Part shown: in pieces, positions 1 to 5,203 of the stretch
How positions within the stretch are numbered: the stretch's first letter is position 1
Layout: every line of letters begins with the position of its first letter
Assembly (NCBI GenBank): GCA_003519205.1
Contig: DOXE01000476.1
Location: forward strand, 1,293-6,495
DNA length: 5,203 bases
Reading direction: 5' to 3'
From: Chloroflexota bacterium
GTDB lineage: Bacteria > Chloroflexota > Anaerolineae > Promineifilales > Promineifilaceae
Notes under the pieces: generated by a model
Told to the model about the DNA's origin: nothing
The model's input: the letters and a program-made list of their open reading frames with translations, nothing else
The model's database searches: none
Made by a program: the position numbers and the translations under genes

Positions 1-831
1 ATGGTTGGTCGAGAAGTGATATTCCACATCGATAAAAAAGAGGTATCCGAAGTTAGGGAAGTGGTGCTAGATCTTCGGAGCGTAAATGCCGACAACGATA
101 AAGGCCTGCCTGCCTTAAAAGATGTATCCTTCCAAATCCGTGGTGGTGAGATTTTGGGTATCGCTGGAGTTGCTGGTAATGGCCAAACAGAGCTAGCTGA
201 GGTCATCACTGGACTGCGCCCAGTGATCGAAGGACAGGTCATCTTTCTTGGACAAGACCTGACCAACCGGCCCCCGCTCACTTTTATTAGAAAAGGAGTG
301 GCGCACGTGCCCGGTGACCGGTTAGGTGTTGGATTAGCCGGAAACCTTCCGGTTAGCGACAACTTGATCATGAAAGCTTTCCGCAAGCGACCGATTTCCA
401 ATGGACCATTTTTGTCGAGAGGTTCCATTGGCAGTTTTTCTAAAAAGTTGATCAAGGCTTTTGATGTAATGACGCCTAGTATCGAGACACCCGCTCGCAA
501 CCTGTCTGGTGGCAACCAACAAAAAGCCATCCTGGGAAGAGAAATCACTTCGGGTGACCGTGCTGGCGGTGATTATGCGCCACTTCTGGTTGCTGTATAT
601 CCCAGTCGAGGATTGGATGTGGGGGCAATTGAAGCGGTACGCACTGCGGTGCTTGAACAACGCCAAAATGGTGCTGCCATCCTGCTTATCTCTGAGGATC
701 TGGAAGAATTGATGACGATAAGCGATCGCATTGCCGTTTTACACGGTGGTGAAGTAATGGGTGTTGTGGAACCGGCCGATATTGACATTGAAGAATTGGG
801 GCTCATGATGGCTGGTGAACGGAGGCAGTAA
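1..831 (+). CDS. Nucleoside-type ABC importer ATP-binding protein, C-terminal half (5' partial)
   Basis: This is the cytoplasmic ATPase of an ABC importer; its neighbours make it the energy subunit for the two permeases downstream. The frame is open from base 1. The opening MVGREV is normally the linker between the two ATPase domains in this family, so the true start lies upstream and about 230-250 residues are missing. Window residues 20-276 form the second nucleotide-binding domain. It has a degenerate Walker A (GVAGNGQT, 56-63, Gln at the usual Lys), a VPGDR motif (103-107, family usually VPEDR), the signature LSGGNQQK (168-175), the D-loop region PSRGLDVGA (201-209) and SEDLEEL (231-237) in place of the His switch. 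Loss of Walker A Lys and Walker B acidic residues is usual in the second domain of such ATPases (RbsA, NupO/YufO), leaving ATP hydrolysis to the first. About seven extra residues lie between signature helix and Walker B (182-194). A sugar importer of the RbsA type is less likely, given the permeases. Confidence 0.9.
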   Translation: MVGREVIFHIDKKEVSEVREVVLDLRSVNADNDKGLPALKDVSFQIRGGEILGIAGVAGNGQTELAEVITGLRPVIEGQVIFLGQDLTNRPPLTFIRKGVAHVPGDRLGVGLAGNLPVSDNLIMKAFRKRPISNGPFLSRGSIGSFSKKLIKAFDVMTPSIETPARNLSGGNQQKAILGREITSGDRAGGDYAPLLVAVYPSRGLDVGAIEAVRTAVLEQRQNGAAILLISEDLEELMTISDRIAVLHGGEVMGVVEPADIDIEELGLMMAGERRQ

Positions 832-833
832 TG
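821..833 (+). promoter_or_regulatory. Shine-Dalgarno and TAATG stop/start overlap before first permease
   Basis: GGAGG at 821-825 lies five bases before the ATG at 831. The ATPase stop TAA (829-831) shares its last A with that ATG. The arrangement supports the chosen start and implies translational coupling of ATPase and permease, which fits subunits needed in matched amounts. Confidence 0.8.
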
Positions 834-1982
834 CTACCTTTTTCCTTTAAATTTGAGAAACGATTGGAACCCTCTCGCCTCGCGTCGATCCTGGTTCCAG
901 TGCTATCTCTTTTACTGGCTTTCCTTTTCGGCGCGGCTCTTTTAGCCGTTATCGGGGCCAACCCTGGGCAGACTTACCAAGCCATGTTAGCCGGAGCAAT
1001 TGGCACGCCAGCTCAATGGCAAGATGGCCAGTTTTATAACATGACTGAATTGCTAGTAAAAGCCGTACCGATCATATTGACCGGCCTGTCAGTTTCGGTG
1101 GCATTCCGAATGTTGTTCTGGAACATCGGCGCTGAAGGCCAGTTAGTGATGGGCGGTATCGCCACGGCAGCCGTTGCTTTATTTTTTCCCTCTGCCTTAC
1201 CTTTCATACCCGAAAGCCCCTGGATTTACATCCCGCTCATGTTTGTCGCCGCCATCTTAGCCGGGGCAGCCTGGGCATTGATACCAGCCTTGCTCAAAGC
1301 CTATCTTAAGGTGAATGAGATCATCACCACCCTCATGTTCAATTATATCGCCATTTTATGGTACCAATTTCTCTTTACAACTGCCTGGAAAGATCCTGAA
1401 GGTTTTGGCTTCCCGGGATCAGCCTTAATACCCGAATACACCTGGATACCACGAATTTCAGGTCGCTTGCATTGGGGTTTGCTCTTAGCTATCGCGGCCG
1501 CATTTGTTGTTTGGGTGATTATGGATAAGACCCGTTGGGGTTATGAGATTAGATTGATTGGCGAAAACGCACGGGCAGCCAATTATGCCGGGGTCAGCAT
1601 TATCCGAAACATTATATTGGTCATGATCCTTTCGGGTGGTTTAGCCGGTTTAGCCGGTTTTGTTGAAGTCACAGCCATTTCTCACCGGCTTCAGCATGGA
1701 CTGGCAGTCGGTTATGGTTTTACGGGTATCATCGTGGCTTGGCTGGCAAAACTAAATCCTTGGGGCGTCGTCATTGTGTCGATATTATTGTCTGCTTTGC
1801 TCGTTGGTGGTGAACAGATCCAAATCACGATGGGACTGCCGGCTTCCGTCAGTCTGGTTTTGCAAGGAGCGATTTTATTATTTGTGCTAGGCGGCGATGT
1901 TTTCACCAGATATCGCTTGAGAATGATACGAAAAGCACCGACCGCTGTCGTGGCTGAAAGCCCATCGGTACAAGAAGCTTAG
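831..1982 (+). CDS. Nucleoside ABC importer permease, larger subunit (NupP/YufP-like)
   Basis: Inner-membrane permease of the branched-chain amino acid/ribose/nucleoside permease superfamily (BPD_transp_2), one of two unlike subunits forming the importer channel. It has 383 residues, slightly longer than typical for this subunit. A short basic cytoplasmic N-terminus (to about 16) precedes a first membrane helix at 17-42. An extracytoplasmic stretch with YQAMLAGAIG (49-58) follows, then hydrophobic segments at about 76-95, 104-121, 131-155, 165-184, 213-231, 257-279, 295-306, 310-328 and 341-357. The family hallmark NIGAEGQ is at 98-104. KVNEIITTLMFNYIA (160-174) is the conserved segment expected to face the ATPase or channel. 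The C-terminal tail (360-383) is hydrophilic. It overlaps the ATPase stop and is followed after 22 bases by the partner permease. The family assignment is firm. Nucleoside rather than another substrate is inferred from family resemblance and from the purine-type oxidase downstream. Confidence 0.92.
   Translation: MLPFSFKFEKRLEPSRLASILVPVLSLLLAFLFGAALLAVIGANPGQTYQAMLAGAIGTPAQWQDGQFYNMTELLVKAVPIILTGLSVSVAFRMLFWNIGAEGQLVMGGIATAAVALFFPSALPFIPESPWIYIPLMFVAAILAGAAWALIPALLKAYLKVNEIITTLMFNYIAILWYQFLFTTAWKDPEGFGFPGSALIPEYTWIPRISGRLHWGLLLAIAAAFVVWVIMDKTRWGYEIRLIGENARAANYAGVSIIRNIILVMILSGGLAGLAGFVEVTAISHRLQHGLAVGYGFTGIIVAWLAKLNPWGVVIVSILLSALLVGGEQIQITMGLPASVSLVLQGAILLFVLGGDVFTRYRLRMIRKAPTAVVAESPSVQEA
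1638..1660 (+). repeat. Short in-gene tandem repeat (9-bp unit, 2.5 copies)
   Basis: The nine-base unit GGTTTAGCC occurs twice in a row and is followed by GGTTT. It encodes the GLAGLAGF run (residues 270-277) in a permease membrane helix. Because the unit is a multiple of three, copy-number change would keep the frame. Gly/Ala-rich repeats of this kind are ordinary in this helix, so it is probably just protein-level constraint. Confidence 0.6.
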
Positions 1983-1991
1983 TGATCGACT

Positions 1992-1997
1992 GGAGAA
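1992..1997 (+). promoter_or_regulatory. Shine-Dalgarno for second permease
   Basis: GGAGAA lies seven bases before the ATG at 2005, inside the 22-base gap after the first permease stop. It supports this start. The gap shows no room for, or sign of, a separate promoter. Confidence 0.65.
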
Positions 1998-2004
1998 GAC
2001 ACTT

Positions 2005-2952
2005 ATGGATTTTTTGACTTCAATCCTAGCCATATCCATCGTCGCTGGTACATCGTTGGTGTATGCAACGATTGGCGAAATTTACACCGAAAGATCGGGC
2101 GTTCTTAATCTTGGTGTCGAGGGAATGATGATCATGGGTGCCGTTTCCGCCTTTGCGGCTGCTTATCATACAGATAGCGCCTGGGCTGGCGTGGTCGCCG
2201 CGGCCCTTGTTGGCGGCTTGATGGCGCTTACCCATGCCTTTCTAACCATTACGATGCGGGCTGAGCAGGTCGTTACTGGCCTGGCCATCACCATTGCCGG
2301 AACTGGCCTGGCCAGCTTCCTGGGTGAAAAGTTGGGACCTGATGGAGGACCTCTTGTCGGTCTGATCGGGCCCCGTTTTCCAAAAATCGCCATACCGTTA
2401 TTAAGCGACATTCCTGTTATCGGCGCGCTATTTAATCAGGATATCTTGGTCTATCTTGTGTACATTCTTGTAATCGTTGCCACCTTTTATCTATATAAGA
2501 CACGGCCGGGATTATCTTTGCGGTCAGTTGGCGAAAGTCCCCAGACTTCCGATGCTATGGGTGTCAGCGTATTTGGAACCCGGTACCTGTATACCGTTGT
2601 CGGTGGGATCCTGGCCGGTATTGGCGGTGCTCACTTGTCACTATCATATACCCCAGGTTGGACTGAGAATTTGACCGGAGGTCGGGGCTGGATTGTCATT
2701 GCCCTTGTGATTTTCGCTACATGGGATCCATTACGGGCCGTGGTCGGAGCTTTGCTCTTTGGTGGGATCAATGCCATCCAATTCCGGCTTCAAGCATCGG
2801 GCACCACGATCCCCGCCAGTTTGCTCAATATGTTGCCATACATCCTCACCGTCGTCGTCCTGGTCTTGGTTACCTGGCGAGAAGGGTTGAGTAAACGGCT
2901 GGGCGCGCCTGCTGCCTTAGGTCTACCTTACAATCGGGAAGAGAGGACGTAA
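2005..2952 (+). CDS. Nucleoside ABC importer permease, smaller subunit (NupQ/YufQ-like)
   Basis: Second membrane subunit of the importer, 315 residues, close to the usual length for this subunit. Hydrophobic segments occur at about 4-24, 38-54, 58-80, 89-106, 147-164, 195-214, 229-240, 244-256 and 272-290. Diagnostic motifs are ERSGVLNLGVEGMM (29-42), the counterpart of NIGAEGQ in the partner permease; RAEQVVTGLAITIAGTGLA (85-103); RSVGESPQTSDAMGVSV (173-189), a cytoplasmic loop typical of the superfamily; and GRGWIVIALVIFATWDP (226-242). The tail after 290 is hydrophilic and carries several charged residues. The gene lies between the larger permease and the NpdG-like gene with gaps of 22 and 4 bases, so the five genes look cotranscribed. 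As in related operons, the two permeases probably pair as a heterodimer on the tandem-domain ATPase. Substrate (guanosine-like nucleosides in characterised relatives) is inferred, not shown. Confidence 0.93.
   Translation: MDFLTSILAISIVAGTSLVYATIGEIYTERSGVLNLGVEGMMIMGAVSAFAAAYHTDSAWAGVVAAALVGGLMALTHAFLTITMRAEQVVTGLAITIAGTGLASFLGEKLGPDGGPLVGLIGPRFPKIAIPLLSDIPVIGALFNQDILVYLVYILVIVATFYLYKTRPGLSLRSVGESPQTSDAMGVSVFGTRYLYTVVGGILAGIGGAHLSLSYTPGWTENLTGGRGWIVIALVIFATWDPLRAVVGALLFGGINAIQFRLQASGTTIPASLLNMLPYILTVVVLVLVTWREGLSKRLGAPAALGLPYNREERT
2942..2947 (+). promoter_or_regulatory. Shine-Dalgarno for NpdG-like gene, inside the permease 3' end
   Basis: AGAGGA, within the last codons of the permease gene, lies nine bases before the ATG at 2957. 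The two coding regions are only four bases apart, which argues for one transcript. Confidence 0.55.
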
Positions 2953-2956
2953 ACTC

Positions 2957-3604
2957 ATGAAAATCGCCATTCTAGGTGGAACTGGACCAGAGGGTACTGG
3001 CCTGGGCTTGCGTTGGGCAGCTACTGGCCATGAAGTCATTATTGGCTCTCGATTAACCGAAAAAGGGGAGCGGGTCGCCGCCGAGCTCAAATCCGAATAT
3101 CCTGATGGCAACATCACCGGTACGGACAATCTCACAGCCGCCCAGGAGGCGGATCTTGTCGTCTTGACCGTTCCTTACGAGGCCCAAAAACCGACCCTTG
3201 CTCATGTTAAAGATGCGTTATCCGGCAAACTGCTCATTACTGTCGTGGCGCCGACACGAAAACCAAAAGCTCGAGTTTGGCGATTACCTAGCGGGCTGTC
3301 GGCGGCTGAGGAAGCCCAGCAGCTTGTTGGAGATGATACGTCCGTGGTTGCCGCCATGCAAAATATTGGCGCCCACAATTTGCGAGATTTGGACTATCAG
3401 CTGGAATGTGATGTATTGGTCTGTGGCGATAATCAGTACGATAAAGAGCTGGCTATCAAACTTTGCGCTGACGCTGGCTTTCGAGGTATCAATGCCGGTG
3501 CCTTACAGAATGCCAGCGTTGTGGAGGGGTTGACGTCTATCTTAATAGGCATCAATATTCGGAACAAAGTAAAAGACGCCGGAATTAGGATCACAGGAAT
3601 CTGA
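2957..3604 (+). CDS. npdG: F420-dependent NADP reductase family protein (NpdG/Fno-like)
   Basis: Predicted soluble NADP-binding oxidoreductase of 215 residues, about the length of the characterised archaeal enzyme Fno, which moves hydride between F420H2 and NADP+. The N-terminal Rossmann fold is clear: GGTGPEGTG (7-15), then GHEVIIGSR (24-32). Thr9, Ser31 and Arg32, which contact the NADP 2'-phosphate in Fno, are all present, so NADP(H) binding is well supported. VLTVPYEA (69-76) ends a later strand, CDVLVCGDN (151-159) matches the CGDD region of Fno, and NASVVEGLTSILIGIN (185-200) plus the ending AGIRITGI (208-215) fit bacterial members. At the F420 site, the position of Fno His133 is Gln135 (AMQNIGA, 133-139), while the following Ile is kept (137). 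Whether the partner is F420, a flavin or something else is therefore open. The gene sits between the importer and the molybdenum hydroxylase, suggesting a redox role in purine oxidation (inference). The start is fixed by the Shine-Dalgarno and the immediate Rossmann motif. Confidence 0.85.
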   Translation: MKIAILGGTGPEGTGLGLRWAATGHEVIIGSRLTEKGERVAAELKSEYPDGNITGTDNLTAAQEADLVVLTVPYEAQKPTLAHVKDALSGKLLITVVAPTRKPKARVWRLPSGLSAAEEAQQLVGDDTSVVAAMQNIGAHNLRDLDYQLECDVLVCGDNQYDKELAIKLCADAGFRGINAGALQNASVVEGLTSILIGINIRNKVKDAGIRITGI

Positions 3605-3635
3605 CATCTAGGATTTTCATGCCTATTCAGGCTGC

Positions 3636-3642
3636 AGGAGGT
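3636..3642 (+). promoter_or_regulatory. Consensus Shine-Dalgarno for the xanthine dehydrogenase-like gene
   Basis: AGGAGGT, the strongest ribosome-binding site in the window, has its GGAGG core six bases before the ATG at 3648. It lies in the 43-base gap after the NpdG-like gene, the longest gap here. The gap holds no convincing promoter or terminator, so readthrough from upstream is expected. The site fixes the start where the first beta strand of the ferredoxin domain begins (MQFLLNG). Confidence 0.85.
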
Positions 3643-3647
3643 AGATC

Positions 3648-5203
3648 ATGCAATTTTTGCTCAATGGCCAGATGCGAGAGTATGAAGGTGACCCAGAACT
3701 ACCGCTCCTGACATACCTGCGGGAATATGAGGGAATTATTTCACCAAAGGATGGCTGCGCTCCACAGGCAGCCTGCGGTTGTTGTGCCGTCCAGCTTAAT
3801 GACAAAGCAGTGCTTTCTTGTGTTATTAAGATGGAGAAGGTGGCCGGTGGCGAGGTGACGACCATCGAGGGATTAGGATCGTACTTGCAAGATGTTTACG
3901 CCAATTCTTTTGTCGCCGAGGGCGGTGTTCAATGCGGATTTTGTATTCCGGGTATCGTGATGCAATCGCATGTTTTAATAAGCAAAAATTCAGAACCCAC
4001 AAGGGCTGATATTGAAAAAGCCCTTACCCCACATCTTTGCCGATGTACAGGTTATAAGAAGATCGTCAATGCGGTCATGACTGCGGCCGAAGCGATCCGC
4101 AACGAGGAAGAAGTCCCCCCTCCGGTCAGTAATGGTAAGATTGGTTCACGCCAGCCCAAGTACCAGGCTCAAAAGCTCGTCCTGGGCCAACATCGATACG
4201 TAGACGATATCAAGGTTGAGGGGATGAAATTTGGGGCGCTGAAATTCAGCGATCACCCTCGAGCCAGGGTAATCAAAATCGATACGACGGCAGCCGAAAG
4301 TTTGGATGGCGTGATTCGCATTTTCACAGCTAAAGACATCCCAGGCGAACGGTATATTGGGTTAATTCGCCATGATTGGCCGCTTATGATTGCCGAAGGC
4401 GAGATCACCCGATATGTGGGTGACGTTTTGGCTGGCGTCGTGGCCGAATCTGATACCATCGCGCGCCAGGCTATTAATCTGATCGAGGTTGATTACGAGG
4501 TGCGCGAGCCGATCACAGATGTTCACAAAGCCATGGAGGAAAATAGCCCCGCGATTCACGAAGGCGGAAACATCCTTTCTACTTCTATCACCAATCGAGG
4601 TGATATGGAGAAAGCGGTTGCAGATTCTGCTTACATCTCCCGTGGTACCTACCAAACCCAGATGGTCGAGCATGGTTTTATGGAGCCAGAATGCGCCATT
4701 GCCTACCCCAAGGGTGATGGCATCGAACTTCTATCTCAAGGACAAGGTGTATACGATGATCGGCAACAGGTCGCAAGATTGCTTGGGCTTTCCTTAGATA
4801 AAGTACGGGTAATATTGGTGCCGAACGGCGGGGGCTTTGGCGGGAAAGAAGATCTGACAGTTCAGGGTCATGCTGCGCTGATGGCGATGTTATTGCAATT
4901 GCCAGTGAAGGTTAAATTGACTCGGGACGAATCAATCATCATGCACCCGAAACGCCATCCGATATGGATGGATTACCATATCGGCTGTGATGATAAAGGC
5001 AAGTTAACTTTTGTGAAGGTTCGCTTTGTCGGTGATACAGGCGCATATGCCTCTGTTGGGATGAAAGTTCTTGAGAGATCGGCCGGGCATGCGACGGGTG
5101 CGTATCATTTTCCTGTGACTGATGTAGTCAGCACGGCCGTTTATACAAACAATCTTCCTTGTGGTGCCATGCGTGGTTTTGGTGTGAACCAGGCTGCCTT
5201 TGG
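3648..5203 (+). CDS. FAD-less xanthine dehydrogenase-like molybdenum hydroxylase, 2Fe-2S/Mo fusion (3' partial)
   Basis: Predicted cytoplasmic molybdenum hydroxylase; 518 codons are visible and the frame is open at the edge, so about 350-430 residues are missing if it has the usual 850-950. Domains in order: plant-type [2Fe-2S] ferredoxin (1-75; Cys37, 43, 46, 58); alpha-helical [2Fe-2S] domain (80-152; Cys96 and 99 in QCGFC, Cys131 and 133 in LCRCTGY); a short Pro-rich linker (153-172); the a/b hammerhead domain (175-285, with HRYVDDI and DGVIRIFTAKDIPG); and the first molybdopterin-binding domain (from about 310). There the cofactor and active-site motifs are SQGQG (363-367), GGGFGGKE (394-401) and AMRGFGVNQ (507-515). 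Glu401 and Arg509 match bovine xanthine oxidase Glu802 and Arg880, so a purine substrate is favoured over CO or aldehydes. The catalytic Glu (bovine 1261) lies beyond the window. No FAD domain separates the Fe-S and Mo parts, as in the selenium-dependent xanthine dehydrogenase group (E. coli XdhD has a similar layout). Selenium dependence is inferred from group membership only. Confidence 0.9.
   Translation, partial: MQFLLNGQMREYEGDPELPLLTYLREYEGIISPKDGCAPQAACGCCAVQLNDKAVLSCVIKMEKVAGGEVTTIEGLGSYLQDVYANSFVAEGGVQCGFCIPGIVMQSHVLISKNSEPTRADIEKALTPHLCRCTGYKKIVNAVMTAAEAIRNEEEVPPPVSNGKIGSRQPKYQAQKLVLGQHRYVDDIKVEGMKFGALKFSDHPRARVIKIDTTAAESLDGVIRIFTAKDIPGERYIGLIRHDWPLMIAEGEITRYVGDVLAGVVAESDTIARQAINLIEVDYEVREPITDVHKAMEENSPAIHEGGNILSTSITNRGDMEKAVADSAYISRGTYQTQMVEHGFMEPECAIAYPKGDGIELLSQGQGVYDDRQQVARLLGLSLDKVRVILVPNGGGFGGKEDLTVQGHAALMAMLLQLPVKVKLTRDESIIMHPKRHPIWMDYHIGCDDKGKLTFVKVRFVGDTGAYASVGMKVLERSAGHATGAYHFPVTDVVSTAVYTNNLPCGAMRGFGVNQAAF

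Noticed and set aside
1..3. ATG at the first base as the true start of the ATPase
   Set aside because: MVGREV is an internal linker motif in tandem-domain ATPases of this family, and the first nucleotide-binding domain is missing. The window edge falls inside the gene.
541..600. Compensated frameshift in the ATPase between signature and Walker B
   Set aside because: The frame is the same on both sides and the intervening residues are a plausible Gly/Asp-rich surface loop, so a lineage-specific insertion is simpler than two indels.
334..666. Antisense open frame of 110 codons
   Set aside because: It lies wholly opposite the conserved ATPase motifs, has no Shine-Dalgarno or recognisable domain, and its length is expected by chance opposite a coding region.
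3198..3533. Plus-strand open frame of 111 codons inside the NpdG-like gene
   Set aside because: It is in a different frame from the conserved Rossmann protein, has a Trp- and Cys-rich translation without motifs, and is best read as a shadow.
3621..3632. Inverted repeat GCCT-attc-AGGC between the NpdG-like gene and the hydroxylase
   Set aside because: The stem has only four base pairs, does not extend, and is not followed by a T run. It is too weak to call a terminator or regulatory hairpin.
3619..3647. ATG at 3619 as an earlier start for the hydroxylase
   Set aside because: It is 29 bases upstream, out of frame with the hydroxylase, and lacks the AGGAGGT that precedes 3648.
4362..4673. Antisense open frame of 103 codons within the hydroxylase
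   Set aside because: It is a shadow of the conserved molybdopterin and hammerhead domains on the plus strand, with no recognisable features of its own.
4489..4797. Plus-strand open frame of 102 codons in another frame
   Set aside because: It overlaps the hydroxylase frame, which has clear family motifs through the whole stretch. No ribosome-binding site or known domain.

Overview
The window carries five same-strand genes packed head to tail, apparently one operon for taking up and breaking down purines. The gap between genes is never more than 43 bases, and each of the four starts inside the window has a purine-rich Shine-Dalgarno sequence. Both ends cut through genes. The first gene (1-831) lacks its N-terminal half, and the last (3648-5203) runs off the right edge without a stop.

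Layout: positions 1-831 hold the C-terminal nucleotide-binding domain of a tandem-domain ABC ATPase of the nucleoside (BMP/NupNOPQ-type) importer family. Positions 831-1982 and 2005-2952 hold the two unlike membrane permeases of the same importer. Positions 2957-3604 hold a Rossmann-fold protein of the F420-dependent NADP reductase (NpdG/Fno) family. From 3648 onward comes a molybdenum hydroxylase in which the two [2Fe-2S] domains are fused directly to the molybdopterin domain with no FAD domain between them. This is the architecture of the 'selenium-dependent xanthine dehydrogenase' group.

How they may work together (inference): the importer brings in nucleosides or purine bases, and the hydroxylase oxidises hypoxanthine, xanthine or a related purine. 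Because the hydroxylase has no flavin domain of its own, its electrons must leave through a partner. The adjacent NADP-binding protein is a candidate for redox coupling, but nothing in the sequence proves it. The substrate-binding lipoprotein, the first half of the ATPase and any FAD subunit or cofactor-maturation genes would lie outside the window.

Organism: a bacterium with roughly balanced GC by eye, ATG starts and strong Shine-Dalgarno sites. An NpdG-like gene beside a FAD-less xanthine dehydrogenase and a nucleoside ABC importer suggests Chloroflexota (Anaerolineae-like), probably an anaerobe. This is a low-to-moderate confidence inference, and a Firmicutes or actinobacterial source is not excluded. 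There is no RNA gene, CRISPR array, insertion sequence, promoter or terminator that I can support.
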